A stretch of DNA of 64,000 nt from Brotaphodocola faecis (GCF_040096075.1 NZ_JBBMFJ010000007.1:47624-111623), one strand, 5' to 3'; counted from the first letter of the stretch, positions 1-8,957 are shown. Made by a program: numbers and translations. The notes: generated by a model from the letters alone, not told the origin.

Positions 1-572
1 ATGAGGTGTTCGGAGAGGGCTTCTATCTGGTAAATGTGGCGGTGAGCCGCCTGAGCGAACAGGCTGACATTATCCCGCTCATGATTTCTGAGCGCCTTCT
101 GGACGTAAAGGAAGATTACATTGGCTGCACGGTGGAGGCCATTGGCCAGTTCCGTTCCTATAACCGGCATGAGGGTATCAAAAACCGCCTGGTGCTGTCG
201 GTATTTGTCCGGGAGATTCATTTTATGGAAAAGTTCACGGATTATACCAAAACGAACCAGATTTTCCTGGACGGCTATATCTGCAAGGCACCGGTCTACC
301 GGAAAACGCCGCTGGGCCGTGAGATCGCGGATCTTCTCCTGGCAGTGAACCGTCCGTATGGCAAGTCTGACTACATTCCCTGCATTGCCTGGGGCAGAAA
401 CGCAAGGTTTGCATCCGGCTTTGAGGTGGGAACCCGGGTGAGAGTCTGGGGGCGTGTCCAGAGCCGGGAATACACCAAAAAGCTCAGTGAGACGGAGTGC
501 GAAAAGCGCGTGGCCTATGAGGTTTCCATCAGCAAATTGGAGTGTGGAGAGCCGGAGGATGACGCTGTATAA
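1..572 (+). CDS. Single-stranded DNA-binding-like protein (5' end outside window)
   Basis: The reading frame is open from the first bases and continues upstream (codon phase begins at base 3), so the true start is outside the window. The visible part shows two OB-fold-like stretches: one beginning at GCTVEAIGQF, and a second, better SSB/PriB-like one with TPLGREIADLLLAVNRPYGK, IPCIAWGRNAR and VRVWGRVQSREY. Clostridial genomes carry SSB-like proteins of this two-domain form in addition to the canonical SSB. The acidic Asp-Phe tip typical of SSB is absent; the chain ends EPEDDAV. A role in single-stranded DNA binding is inferred from the family only. Confidence 0.7.
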   Translation, partial: EVFGEGFYLVNVAVSRLSEQADIIPLMISERLLDVKEDYIGCTVEAIGQFRSYNRHEGIKNRLVLSVFVREIHFMEKFTDYTKTNQIFLDGYICKAPVYRKTPLGREIADLLLAVNRPYGKSDYIPCIAWGRNARFASGFEVGTRVRVWGRVQSREYTKKLSETECEKRVAYEVSISKLECGEPEDDAV

Positions 573-593
573 ACGGATTTACGGTACACGGAC

Positions 594-622
594 TTGCAAA
601 TGGCAGGGGAATGTGATAGGAT
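594..622 (+). promoter_or_regulatory. Candidate sigma-A promoter
   Basis: TTGCAA (594-599) and TAGGAT (617-622) are separated by 17 bp in the gap between the SSB-like gene and the adenosyltransferase-like gene. The -10 is imperfect, so confidence is modest. Confidence 0.4.
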
Positions 623-717
623 AATGACGCTTGTATCAACGAGATGAATGATTTCGACGGAGCGTCTGCTTAGACAGAAGGCTCCCAAATGCTAAGAAAA
701 ACAGAGGTGCAAAAGCG

Positions 718-1203
718 ATGAGTACAGGAAGACTAGAGGCCATCTGCGGCAAAGACAGCTCAGGAAAGACAGCGATGGCCCTTGGCAGAGCGCTCCAGGC
801 GCTCACAGAGCAGAAAACCGTGATCGTGATCCAGTTTTTAAAAGGCAGTGAAAAAACAGGAAATCTGGAAGTATTAAAGCGCATGGAGCCGGAACTCAAA
901 GTATTCCGGTTTGAAAAGTCAGACCGTTATTTTGCGGAGCTGAGCGATGCGGAAAAGAAAGATGAAGAAATCAATATCCGCAATGGACTGAACTATGCAA
1001 AAAAGGTGCTGACCACGGAAGAGTGCGATCTTCTGGTGCTTGACGAGGCCCTTGGCCTGGTGGATCAGAACATCGTGACGGAAGAGGAATTGGAGGGTCT
1101 GCTGAAATGCCGCGACCAGGTCCAGGTCATTGTGACCGGCAAGGTACTGCCGGAAGGCATCCGCCGCATCGCAGACAAAGTGGAAGAAGTGGATTGCAGA
1201 TAA
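718..1203 (+). CDS. ATP:corrinoid adenosyltransferase-like P-loop protein (CobO/BtuR family)
   Basis: The 161-residue protein matches the small CobA/CobO/BtuR P-loop family that adenosylates the cobalt of corrinoids. Residues 10-18 form a variant Walker A (CGKDSSGKT) in place of the usual GNGKGKTT. A Walker-B-like CDLLVLDEAL lies in the middle and VIVTGKVLPEGI near the C terminus, both in the family order. It is shorter than typical CobO (about 190-200 residues), lacking part of the N-terminal region. The start follows an AGAGGTG ribosome site. No cobalamin genes lie nearby, so the substrate is uncertain and it could be a paralogue with another role. Confidence 0.65.
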   Translation: MSTGRLEAICGKDSSGKTAMALGRALQALTEQKTVIVIQFLKGSEKTGNLEVLKRMEPELKVFRFEKSDRYFAELSDAEKKDEEINIRNGLNYAKKVLTTEECDLLVLDEALGLVDQNIVTEEELEGLLKCRDQVQVIVTGKVLPEGIRRIADKVEEVDCR

Positions 1204-1204
1204 C

Positions 1205-1233
1205 TTGACAATTAAATAGGTTAATGCTACTAT
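1205..1233 (+). promoter_or_regulatory. Promoter of the dapA riboswitch transcript
   Basis: A perfect TTGACA (1205-1210) begins two bases after the upstream stop codon. TACTAT (1228-1233) lies at 17-bp spacing; TATTAT at 1231 is an alternative -10. The riboswitch aptamer begins about 17 bp downstream. Confidence 0.6.
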
Positions 1234-1249
1234 TATACACAAACAGGCA

Positions 1250-1413
1250 AGTAGAGGTTGCGCGAAGCATGAGTAGAGGATCTGATGCACCAGAAGCAGA
1301 AGAGGGTTTCTTGAAAGGGCGGGCGCCGAAGATACAGGGCGGTCTGGACGTCATTTATCTGGGGACAGGGTGAAGAATCCTGTAACTGTCATCCAACCGG
1401 ATGGAGAGCTACT
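1250..1413 (+). promoter_or_regulatory. Lysine riboswitch (L box)
   Basis: The leader contains the conserved L-box islands in order: GTAGAGGTTGCG, AGTAGAGG, AAAGGGCGGGCGCCGAAG, CTGGGGACAGGGTGAA, ACTGTCATC and the closing GGATGGAGAGCTACT. The 3' GAGCTACT pairs back towards the 5' end of the aptamer. It stands directly in front of dapA, the first committed gene of lysine synthesis, which is the classic target. Lysine binding should favour the terminator just downstream and reduce dapA-dapB expression. Confidence 0.9.
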
Positions 1414-1439
1414 TAAAGCAGAAAGCAAAGAACGACTTT

Positions 1440-1478
1440 AAGGAGGCTGACCGGAATTTGTCAGTCTCCTTATTTTGT
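1440..1478 (+). terminator. Riboswitch expression-platform terminator
   Basis: A 12-bp stem (AAGGAGGCTGAC with GTCAGTCTCCTT, one G-U pair, 8-nt loop) is followed by ATTTTGT. It sits between the lysine aptamer and dapA, as expected for transcriptional attenuation. Confidence 0.85.
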
Positions 1479-1572
1479 CTGTAAAAGCACTTATGCGCAT
1501 GCTCTGAATAATATCCGAACGATTGTGCCGGTTTTAAGACTACACAGGAAGAATATGAAGGAGGAAAATCAC

Positions 1573-2457
1573 ATGGCTATTTTTGAAGGCGCTGGTGTTG
1601 CGCTGGTAACCCCGTTTACAGAATCTGGAGAGGTAAATTACGAGAAACTTGAGGCACTGTTAGAGGAGCAGATCGCAGGGGGCACCGACGCGATCATCGC
1701 ATGCGGCACCACAGGTGAGTCCGCTACCATGAGCCACGAGGAGCATCTGGATGTGATCCGTTTCACCTGCAAGGTAGTAAACAAGCGGATTCCGGTCATT
1801 GCAGGTACCGGTTCCAACTGCACAAGAGAGGCAATCCATCTTTCCAAAGAGGCTGAGAAGGCTGGTGCAGACGGACTGCTGCTGGTAACTCCTTACTACA
1901 ACAAGGCAACCCAGAATGGCCTGATTGCTCACTACACCGCAATTGCGGAGTCTGTAAGCATCCCGTGCCTGTTATATCATGTTCCGACTCGTACCGGCCT
2001 GACCATGAAGCCGGAAACCATCGTAAAGCTCTGCCGCGAGGTTCCGAACATCGTCGGCGTGAAGGAAGCAAGCGGTAACTTCTCCGCCATCGCTGAGATC
2101 ATGCATCTGGCAAACGGATGCGTAGACCTGTACTCCGGCAACGATGACCAGATCGTTCCGCTGCTGGCTATGGGCGGCAAGGGCGTGATTTCCGTTCTGT
2201 CCAATGTAGCTCCGAGACAGACCCACGAGATCTGCGAGAACTTCTTCAAGGGCGATATTGAAAAGAGCCGTCAGATGCAGTTAGATGCTCTTCCGTTGAT
2301 CAATGCCCTGTTCTGCGAGGTAAATCCGATTCCGGTGAAGGCTGCGCTGAACCTGATGGGTAAGGAAGCAGGCCCGTTAAGACTGCCGCTGACCGAGATG
2401 GAGCCGCAGAACCAGGAGCGCCTGAAAAAGGCAATGCAGGAGTACGGAATTCTGTAA
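1573..2457 (+). CDS. dapA: 4-hydroxy-tetrahydrodipicolinate synthase
   Basis: DapA condenses pyruvate with aspartate semialdehyde in the diaminopimelate/lysine pathway. The 294-residue protein has the NAL-family TIM-barrel landmarks: GTTGES at 45-50 with the two active-site threonines, TPYYN at 106-110, Tyr135 and Arg140 in YHVPTRTG, and Schiff-base Lys164 in VGVKEASGN. The ATG at 1573 is chosen because AAGGAGG (1558-1564) precedes it and the family N terminus fits; an in-frame ATG 48 bp upstream has no ribosome site. It is under the lysine riboswitch and probably co-transcribed with dapB 89 bp downstream. Confidence 0.96.
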   Translation: MAIFEGAGVALVTPFTESGEVNYEKLEALLEEQIAGGTDAIIACGTTGESATMSHEEHLDVIRFTCKVVNKRIPVIAGTGSNCTREAIHLSKEAEKAGADGLLLVTPYYNKATQNGLIAHYTAIAESVSIPCLLYHVPTRTGLTMKPETIVKLCREVPNIVGVKEASGNFSAIAEIMHLANGCVDLYSGNDDQIVPLLAMGGKGVISVLSNVAPRQTHEICENFFKGDIEKSRQMQLDALPLINALFCEVNPIPVKAALNLMGKEAGPLRLPLTEMEPQNQERLKKAMQEYGIL

Positions 2458-2546
2458 AAGAAAAGAAGCTGCGAAACAGCAGGGCTGATCGCAGCAACAG
2501 AAACTGCAGAAAATGGAATGAGACTTGCACAGGAGGACTTCTGAAT

Positions 2547-3302
2547 ATGGTAAGAATGATCATGCACGGCTGTAATGGCGCTATGGGACGCACCATTACC
2601 GGCCTGGCTAAAGAGATGGACGGCATTGAGATCGTAGCAGGAATTGACGTAAACCCGGTTGTGTTAAGCGACTACCCGGTATTTGCATCCCTGGAGGAAT
2701 GCAATGTGGAGGCAGATGTGATCGTAGATTTCGCATCCGCAAAGGCAGTGGACCATCTGTTAGATTACTGCGGCGCTCACAAGATGCCGTTAGTACTCTG
2801 CACCACCGGACTTTCCCCGGAGCAGATTGAAAAAGTAAAAGAGACCAGCAAAAAGACCGCAATTCTGCGCTCTGCCAATATGTCCCTTGGCATCAACACC
2901 CTGATGAAGCTGGTACAGGATGCGGCTAAGGTTCTGGCTAACGCAGGCTTTGATATTGAGATTGTGGAGAAACACCACAACAAGAAGCTGGATGCTCCGA
3001 GCGGAACCGCGCTGGCGCTGGCTGATTCCATCAACGAGGCGATGGACAACCGCTATCACTACAAATACGACCGCAGTACAGAGCGCGTGAGACGTGATGA
3101 AAACGAAATCGGTATTTCCGCTGTGCGCGGCGGTACCATTGTAGGCGACCACGATGTGATCTTTGCAGGAACTGACGAGGTCATCACCTTCAGCCACACC
3201 GCATATTCCAAGGCGATCTTCGGAAAAGGCGCGCTGCAGGCAGCACTGTTTCTGGCCGGAAAGGAGCCGGGTCTGTACGATATGCAGGATGTAATCGGCT
3301 AG
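2547..3302 (+). CDS. dapB: 4-hydroxy-tetrahydrodipicolinate reductase
   Basis: DapB reduces the DapA product using NAD(P)H. The 251-residue protein has the N-terminal dinucleotide loop GCNGAMGR (8-15), the signature EKHHNKKLDAPSGTA (141-155) with catalytic His143/His144 and Lys147, and a C-terminal FSHTAYSK segment. Length is normal for the family (about 250). AGGAGG lies 10 bp before the ATG. Being second in the riboswitch-controlled unit, it should be co-regulated with dapA by lysine. Confidence 0.96.
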   Translation: MVRMIMHGCNGAMGRTITGLAKEMDGIEIVAGIDVNPVVLSDYPVFASLEECNVEADVIVDFASAKAVDHLLDYCGAHKMPLVLCTTGLSPEQIEKVKETSKKTAILRSANMSLGINTLMKLVQDAAKVLANAGFDIEIVEKHHNKKLDAPSGTALALADSINEAMDNRYHYKYDRSTERVRRDENEIGISAVRGGTIVGDHDVIFAGTDEVITFSHTAYSKAIFGKGALQAALFLAGKEPGLYDMQDVIG

Positions 3303-3426
3303 GCAGCTGGCACAAAGGCATTTATGCCGGAGAAAACCGGCTGAAAATTTGATAAAAAAGGAAATTCTGATTTTTTATAAAAACCTCCCTTTTTTCCCAT
3401 ACTAGCAACAGGAAAGAAAGGAGAAT

Positions 3427-3759
3427 ATGATGATGAAAAAAATCAGAATGACCGCATGTGTGCTCATCCTGGCGCTGGTCGTCTGCGCCCTGGCCGGATG
3501 CAGCAATAAGAACAACACCGGCATGGCAGACGAAGCTACCACCGCTTCCCAGAGCGCGTCCGACGGAGCAAACGGCAGCATGCGAGAGAGCGGCACTGCC
3601 GCAAACGGAATGGAAAGCAATGGTTCCATGGAAAATGGAGGAGCCGGTAATGGCACCGGAGGAACCGGCGGAACAACCGGAAACCGCAGCGACGTGCGGG
3701 AGAGCACCGGCGTGGTAGATGGTCTGGTGAATGATGTGGAGCGTGCAGTTGACAGATAG
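3427..3759 (+). CDS. Small low-complexity lipoprotein
   Basis: The 110-residue product starts with lysines, a hydrophobic stretch (VLILALVVCALAGC) and a lipobox LAGC with the modified Cys at about residue 25, so it should be a membrane-anchored lipoprotein outside the cell. The mature part is rich in Asn, Gly, Ser and Thr (MESNGSMENGGAGNGTGGTGG region) with a short charged C terminus. GAAAGGAGAA precedes a run of three ATG codons; the first is used here. No family is recognised and the function is unknown. Confidence 0.7.
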   Translation: MMMKKIRMTACVLILALVVCALAGCSNKNNTGMADEATTASQSASDGANGSMRESGTAANGMESNGSMENGGAGNGTGGTGGTTGNRSDVRESTGVVDGLVNDVERAVDR

Positions 3760-3941
3760 GAATTTTCTGAACCGAAAATTCCGTACGGCAGAGTAACAAA
3801 CAAGAGAGACACCGTCTTAAGCAAAACGAGTCACTTTCCCTTTTGCTGCAGCGCAGCAGGGAAAAGAATACGCTGCGGGGCGGTGTCCTTCGCTTTTCAC
3901 AAAGTTCCCGCTATTTCGCGGGAGCTTACATAGGAGGATTC

Positions 3942-4337
3942 TTGATCGGAAAATGGAATCGTGCGTGCAGACGCTGGAGAAAACGAGGTATCCGGCGGCT
4001 GGCACAAAAATTTCAGCGTGCGCAGCGGATTCGGCGTTTCCGGACCTGTCTGGCAGCAGCGCTTTGTGCGGAGCTTCTGGCTGGCGCAGGCCTGTACTGG
4101 AACCAGAACCGGCCGGAGCTGAATCTGGTGTGCAGGGAAGAAATCTGTGAGGTGGAGCTGATCCCAAAGACCAGCCTGGATGGGATGGAGGATATGGATG
4201 CCGGAAGGGACGGGAAAGGCAATGCCGCCGGGGAAGCGGCAAGCGCAAAAGAACAGGATATTTACGGCGTCCGCCTGAATCTGGAGGCACTGGAGGTTCA
4301 GTTCTACCACCGGATCGATTCCGTGCAGCGGAAATAG
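3942..4337 (+). CDS. Unrecognised protein with one membrane segment
   Basis: The TTG at 3942 follows AGGAGG (3932-3937) by only 4 bases, which is short. The frame is open further upstream to an ATG at 3843, but no ribosome site precedes that codon and the intervening DNA is palindromic. The 131-residue product is very basic in its first 45 residues (many Arg/Lys), has one hydrophobic segment (CLAAALCAELLAGAGLYW) and then an acidic tail of about 70 residues. This suggests a positive-inside single-pass protein. It has no recognised domain. It lies between dapB and purF. Confidence 0.5.
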   Translation: MIGKWNRACRRWRKRGIRRLAQKFQRAQRIRRFRTCLAAALCAELLAGAGLYWNQNRPELNLVCREEICEVELIPKTSLDGMEDMDAGRDGKGNAAGEAASAKEQDIYGVRLNLEALEVQFYHRIDSVQRK

Positions 4338-4388
4338 GCCTGTTTGAAACTTTGTGCATGCAAAGAACAGGCAGACGAAAAAAATATA

Positions 4389-4417
4389 TTGCAATTCAGA
4401 TACCTGTGTATTATAAT
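4389..4417 (+). promoter_or_regulatory. Promoter of purF
   Basis: TTGCAA (4389-4394) and a perfect TATAAT (4412-4417) are separated by 17 bp, about 65 bp upstream of the purF start. A hairpin (GCCTGTT...CTTTG...CAAAG.ACAGGC, 4337-4374) precedes it. Confidence 0.65.
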
Positions 4418-4483
4418 TTCTTCTGAAATTAACTTCTTTTATTTATGACACTTATAAATACACAGAGAGGAATAAGAAAGCCG

Positions 4484-5923
4484 ATGGAAGAAAAACGCTT
4501 GCTGAATCCAGATGAGCTGCATGAAGAGTGTGGCGTATTCGGAATGTACGATTTTGACGGCAATGATGTGGCATCCGAGATCTATTACGGACTGTTCGCA
4601 TTGCAGCACCGGGGGCAGGAGAGCTGCGGTATTGCGGTCAGTGACACAGAGGGACCGAAGGGGAAGGTAAATGCGTATAAGGGGATGGGGCTTTGCAATG
4701 AGGTGTTCACACCGGACATCTTAGAGGGGTTACATGGAAATATTGGTGTGGGACATGTGCGTTATTCCACCGCGGGAAGCAGTACCCGCGAGAACGCGCA
4801 GCCGCTGGTACTAAACTATGTCAAAGGTACCCTGGCGCTGGCCCACAACGGAAACCTGGTCAACGCGCCGGAGCTGCGGAGAGAACTGGAATACACCGGA
4901 GCAATCTTCCAGACTACCATTGACTCCGAGGTCATTGCGTACCACATTGCCAGAGAGCGTGTGCGTACTTCTTCCGTAGAGGAAGCGGTAGCCAATGCCA
5001 TGAAGAAGATCAAAGGCGCTTACTCCCTGGTCATCATGAGCCCGCGCAAAATGATTGGCGCCAGAGATCCGTTTGGCTTTAAGCCTCTCTGTATCGGTAA
5101 AAAGGAGAATGCCTACATTCTGGTATCCGAGAGCTGCGCTCTGGCTACCATCGACGCGGAGTTTGTCCGTGACGTAGAGCCGGGTGAGATCGTTACCATC
5201 ACAAAGGATGGCATCAAATCCGATAAGAGCATGTGCCTGCCAGATCCGAAAAAGCAGGCCAGATGCGTGTTTGAGTACATTTACTTTGCGAGACCGGACA
5301 GTGTGTTTGACGGTGTGAGCGTTTACCATGCCCGCATCCATGCAGGACGCTGTCTCGCCATTGACTCCCCGGTGGATGCCGACCTTGTGGTAGGCGTGCC
5401 GGAATCCGGAAACGCCGCGGCCCTTGGTTACTCCATGCAGTCCGGCATTCCGTACGGAACGGCGTTTGTGAAGAACTCCTATGTGGGACGTACCTTCATC
5501 AAGCCGAAACAGAGCAGCCGTGTCTCCGCGGTAAAGGTCAAACTGAATGTATTAAAGGAAGCAGTAGCCGGAAAACGCGTCATCATGATTGATGACTCCA
5601 TTGTCCGCGGTACCACCAGCCATCTCATTGTCAAGATGCTGCGGGATGCAGGAGCGAAAGAGGTTCATGTGAAGATCAGTGCGCCGCCGTTCTTACATCC
5701 GTGCTATTTCGGAACTGATATTCCATCCGAGGACCAGCTGATCGCCAGTGGCCGTACCATTGAGGAAATCCGCCAGATCATTGGGGCAGATTCCTTATCT
5801 TATTTAAAGATGGAGCGTTTGCAGGAGCTGTCTGCAGGACTTCCAATCTGCACTGCATGCTTCAGCGGAGATTATCCGTTAGACCCGCCGCACGAGGACA
5901 TCCGCGGCGAATACACCAAATAA
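4484..5923 (+). CDS. purF: Amidophosphoribosyltransferase
   Basis: PurF makes 5-phosphoribosylamine from PRPP and glutamine, the first step of purine synthesis. The 479-residue protein has a short propeptide before the Ntn nucleophile Cys16 (HEECGVFG), glutaminase motifs LQHRGQES, VGHVRYST and LAHNGNL, and the PRPP loop MIDDSIVRGTT. The C-terminal PICTACFSGDYP region is typical of the Bacillus-type iron-sulfur enzyme. ATG 4484 is preferred over an in-frame ATG at 4445 because the latter lacks a ribosome site and would give an unusually long propeptide; the AGAGAGG at 4464 is a little distant. It is followed 67 bp later by purB. Confidence 0.95.
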   Translation: MEEKRLLNPDELHEECGVFGMYDFDGNDVASEIYYGLFALQHRGQESCGIAVSDTEGPKGKVNAYKGMGLCNEVFTPDILEGLHGNIGVGHVRYSTAGSSTRENAQPLVLNYVKGTLALAHNGNLVNAPELRRELEYTGAIFQTTIDSEVIAYHIARERVRTSSVEEAVANAMKKIKGAYSLVIMSPRKMIGARDPFGFKPLCIGKKENAYILVSESCALATIDAEFVRDVEPGEIVTITKDGIKSDKSMCLPDPKKQARCVFEYIYFARPDSVFDGVSVYHARIHAGRCLAIDSPVDADLVVGVPESGNAAALGYSMQSGIPYGTAFVKNSYVGRTFIKPKQSSRVSAVKVKLNVLKEAVAGKRVIMIDDSIVRGTTSHLIVKMLRDAGAKEVHVKISAPPFLHPCYFGTDIPSEDQLIASGRTIEEIRQIIGADSLSYLKMERLQELSAGLPICTACFSGDYPLDPPHEDIRGEYTK

Positions 5924-5990
5924 AAGTCTGGCTGCGCAGGCCGCAGTCAGCAAAAACAACTATCAATCAGAAAAATATTGGAGGGTTCTT

Positions 5991-7421
5991 ATGAACGACA
6001 GATACCAAAGCCCGTTGTCCGAGCGTTACGCAAGTAAGGAGATGCAGTACATCTTCTCCCCGGACAAGAAATTCAAAACCTGGAGAAAACTGTGGATCGC
6101 GCTGGCAGAGACCGAGAAGGAGCTGGGCCTGCCGATCACTCAGGAGCAGATCGATGAGTTAAAGGCACACGCGGAGGATATCAACTACGAGGTAGCAAAG
6201 GAGCGCGAGCGTCTGGTGCGCCACGATGTGATGTCCCACGTATACGCATACGGCCAGCAGTGCCCGAAAGCAAAGGGTATCATCCATCTGGGTGCTACTT
6301 CCTGCTATGTTGGTGATAACACCGACCTCATCATCATGACTGAGGGATTAAGACTGGTCCGCAAAAAACTCATCAACGTGATGGCAGAGCTGGCAAAATT
6401 CGCAGACAAATACAAAAACCAGCCGACCCTGGCATTTACCCATTTCCAGCCGGCCCAGCCGACTACCGTGGGCAAGCGCGCAACGTTGTGGTTAAACGAG
6501 CTTTGTCTGGATCTTGAAGATCTGGATCATGTGCTTTCTACCATGAAGCTTCTTGGCTCCAAGGGAACCACCGGTACCCAGGCAAGCTTTTTGGAGCTGT
6601 TTGAGGGCGATCACGAGAAATGCCGCAAGGCAGACCAGATGATCGCGGAGAAGATGGGCTTTTCCGCATGCTACCCGGTATCCGGACAGACCTACTCCCG
6701 TAAGGTGGACACCCGTGTGTTAAATATTCTGGCAGGCATTGCCCAGAGCGCCCATAAGTTCAGCAACGACATCCGTCTGTTACAGCACTTAAAAGAAGTG
6801 GAAGAGCCGTTTGAGAAGAACCAGATCGGTTCCTCCGCTATGGCTTACAAGAGAAACCCGATGCGCAGCGAGCGTATCGCATCCCTTTCCAACTATGTGA
6901 TGAGTGATGTCATGAACCCGATGATGGTGGCTTCCACCCAGTGGTTTGAGCGTACCCTGGATGACTCCGCAAACAAGCGCCTGAGCATCCCGGAGGGCTT
7001 CCTTGCTATTGATGGTATTCTGGATCTGTACCTGAATGTGGTAGATGGCCTGGTGGTATATCCGAAGGTGATCGAAAAGCATTTCATGGCAGAACTTCCG
7101 TTCATGGCTACCGAGAACATCATGATGGATGCAGTAAAGGCAGGCGGCGACCGTCAGGAGCTGCATGAGCGCATCCGCCAGCTTTCTATGGAAGCAGGCA
7201 GAAATGTCAAAGAGAAGGGCCTGGACAACAACTTGTTAGAGCTCATTGCTGCAGATCCGGCATTCGGACTTTCCTTAGACGAGCTGAAGGCATGCATGGA
7301 GCCGTCCCGCTATGTGGGCCGCGCGCCGAAGCAGGTAGATGAGTTCTTAAGCGAAGTGGTAAATCCGATCCTGGAAGCAAACAAAGAGGATCTGGGCATG
7401 ACCGCCGAGATTACGGTATAA
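5991..7421 (+). CDS. purB: Adenylosuccinate lyase
   Basis: PurB cleaves SAICAR and adenylosuccinate in purine synthesis. The 476-residue protein belongs to the fumarase/aspartase superfamily: the signature GSSAMAYKRNPMRSE carries the mobile catalytic Ser loop, HLGATSCYVGDN marks the first conserved region and THFQPAQPTTVGKR the second. TTGGAGGGTTCTT precedes the ATG. It shares a direction with purF and is closed by the terminator just downstream. Confidence 0.95.
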   Translation: MNDRYQSPLSERYASKEMQYIFSPDKKFKTWRKLWIALAETEKELGLPITQEQIDELKAHAEDINYEVAKERERLVRHDVMSHVYAYGQQCPKAKGIIHLGATSCYVGDNTDLIIMTEGLRLVRKKLINVMAELAKFADKYKNQPTLAFTHFQPAQPTTVGKRATLWLNELCLDLEDLDHVLSTMKLLGSKGTTGTQASFLELFEGDHEKCRKADQMIAEKMGFSACYPVSGQTYSRKVDTRVLNILAGIAQSAHKFSNDIRLLQHLKEVEEPFEKNQIGSSAMAYKRNPMRSERIASLSNYVMSDVMNPMMVASTQWFERTLDDSANKRLSIPEGFLAIDGILDLYLNVVDGLVVYPKVIEKHFMAELPFMATENIMMDAVKAGGDRQELHERIRQLSMEAGRNVKEKGLDNNLLELIAADPAFGLSLDELKACMEPSRYVGRAPKQVDEFLSEVVNPILEANKEDLGMTAEITV

Positions 7422-7463
7422 ACCTTTTAAACTAATAAATATTAATAAGATACATTGATAATA

Positions 7464-7500
7464 AAAGGCTGGCAGATTAGAAAATCTGTCCGCCTTTTTG
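7464..7500 (+). terminator. Terminator after purB
   Basis: AAAGGCTGGCAGATT pairs with AATCTGTCCGCCTTT, with a few wobbles, around an AGAA loop and is followed by TTTTTGTG. Confidence 0.75.
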
Positions 7501-7510
7501 TGTTTGCGTA

Positions 7511-7539
7511 TTGATTTTAGTGCAGGAATCTTATATACT
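7511..7539 (+). promoter_or_regulatory. Promoter of purA
   Basis: TTGATT (7511-7516) and TATACT (7534-7539) are 17 bp apart, about 105 bp before purA. A small GCGGAG/CTCCGC hairpin follows at 7549-7568. Confidence 0.55.
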
Positions 7540-7587
7540 GTTAATGTTTGCGGAGCAGAAAGCTCCGCCTGAATTTAAGGAAAGCAG

Positions 7588-7614
7588 GTAACTGGAACAG
7601 CAAAGAACAGTTAC
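7588..7614. repeat. Possible diverged 27-bp interspersed repeat unit
   Basis: This 27-bp stretch begins GTAACTG and ends GAACAGTTAC, the same length and ends as the minimal interspersed repeat elsewhere in the window, but its middle differs. The flanking octamers GAAAGCAG and GGCAGCAG agree at six of eight positions. It could be an old copy or a chance palindrome. Confidence 0.35.
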
Positions 7615-7643
7615 GGCAGCAGTTATAACGAAGGAGACTGATT

Positions 7644-8936
7644 ATGTCAAAGGTAGATGTAGTTATTGGATGTTTTTATGGTGACGAAGGTAAGGGTAAA
7701 GTCATTGATTATCTTGCAACGGATGCAGATATCGCTGTCCGCGCAACCGGCGGTGACAATGCAGGCCATACAATCGAAGTAAACGGAGTAAAATTTGCAA
7801 TGCGTCTGATTCCGTCCGGAATCCTGTCCGGTCATACCATTGGCGTAATCGGCAACGGAGTTGTTATGAACCCGCAGGTGCTGTTAGGAGAGATCGAGAA
7901 CTTAAAGGCACACGGATATGATATCGACAACCATTTAAAGATCAGCGACAAGACCCATGTCATCCTGCCGTACCATCCGATGCTGGACCGCGCGTTAGAG
8001 AAAGCGAGAAAGGCATCCAAGATCGGTACCACCTGCAGAGGTATCGGACCGACCTACTGTGATAAGTACGAGCGTGCCGGCTTAAGAGTGGAGGATCTGT
8101 ACGCAGATAACTTCAAGAGCCATCTGGAAGAACTGGTAGAGTCCAGAAAAGCACTCTTAAAGTTCTACAATCCGGAAGACACCACCATCGATGAGAAACT
8201 GAATTTTGAGGATGTATACAAGACCTACTCTGAGTACGCAGAGCAGTTAAAGCCGTATGTGTGCGATACCGTAACCTATCTGCACAAGGCACTGGAAGAG
8301 GATAAGAAGGTCATCGTAGAGGGTGCCCAGGCAACCCTGCTTGATATCGACTTCGGTTCCTATCCGTATGTAACCTCCTCCAACCCGACTATCGGCGGCA
8401 TCATTACCGGTACCGGTTTAAGCGCATCCGATATCGGCAACGTATACGGTATCATCAAGGCTTACTCCAGCCGTGTTGGCGAGGGCCCGTTCGTAACCGA
8501 GCTGCTTGACGAAACCGGCGACAAGATCCGTGACCTGGGTCATGAGTACGGCACTGTAAGCGGCAGACCGAGACGCTGCGGCTGGCTGGATCTGGTAACC
8601 TTAAAATACGCAAAGCGTCTGAATGGACTGACCGGTATTTCCGTAAACCACTTAGATACCATCGGCAAGTTCGACAAGATCAAAGTCTGTGTAGCATACG
8701 ACCACAACGGCGTAGAGACCGAGGACTTCTCCACTAACTTAAAGTTCTTAGAGAACTGCAAGCCGGTTTACAAAGAGTTCGACGGTAACTTCGGTGATCT
8801 GTCCGGCTGCAAGACCTTCGAGGATCTCCCGAAGAACGCAAAGGCTTACATCAACTTCATTGAGGAGTACACCAAGACTCCGGTGAAGTTCATCGGAACC
8901 GGCGCTGGACGCGAGGCTATGATCGTAAGACTGTAA
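7644..8936 (+). CDS. purA: Adenylosuccinate synthetase
   Basis: PurA uses GTP to join aspartate to IMP, the first step from IMP to AMP. The 430-residue protein has the N-terminal GTP loop YGDEGKGK (usually WGDEGKGK), GDNAGHT, the IMP-binding GTTCRGIGPTYCDK, and GTVSGRPRRCGWLDLV near the C-terminal third. Length is normal. GAAGGAG lies 8 bases before the ATG. It has its own promoter and terminator and is separate from the purF-purB unit. Confidence 0.96.
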   Translation: MSKVDVVIGCFYGDEGKGKVIDYLATDADIAVRATGGDNAGHTIEVNGVKFAMRLIPSGILSGHTIGVIGNGVVMNPQVLLGEIENLKAHGYDIDNHLKISDKTHVILPYHPMLDRALEKARKASKIGTTCRGIGPTYCDKYERAGLRVEDLYADNFKSHLEELVESRKALLKFYNPEDTTIDEKLNFEDVYKTYSEYAEQLKPYVCDTVTYLHKALEEDKKVIVEGAQATLLDIDFGSYPYVTSSNPTIGGIITGTGLSASDIGNVYGIIKAYSSRVGEGPFVTELLDETGDKIRDLGHEYGTVSGRPRRCGWLDLVTLKYAKRLNGLTGISVNHLDTIGKFDKIKVCVAYDHNGVETEDFSTNLKFLENCKPVYKEFDGNFGDLSGCKTFEDLPKNAKAYINFIEEYTKTPVKFIGTGAGREAMIVRL

Positions 8937-8957
8937 ATAGCAATACTATGAAGTAAC

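Noticed and set aside
1573..2457. Several open minus-strand frames opposite dapA
   Set aside because: They are shadow frames caused by codon bias in a clearly identified gene.
3843..3941. Longer start for the unrecognised membrane protein before purF
   Set aside because: No ribosome site precedes ATG 3843 and the DNA there forms two hairpins; the TTG at 3942 has AGGAGG.
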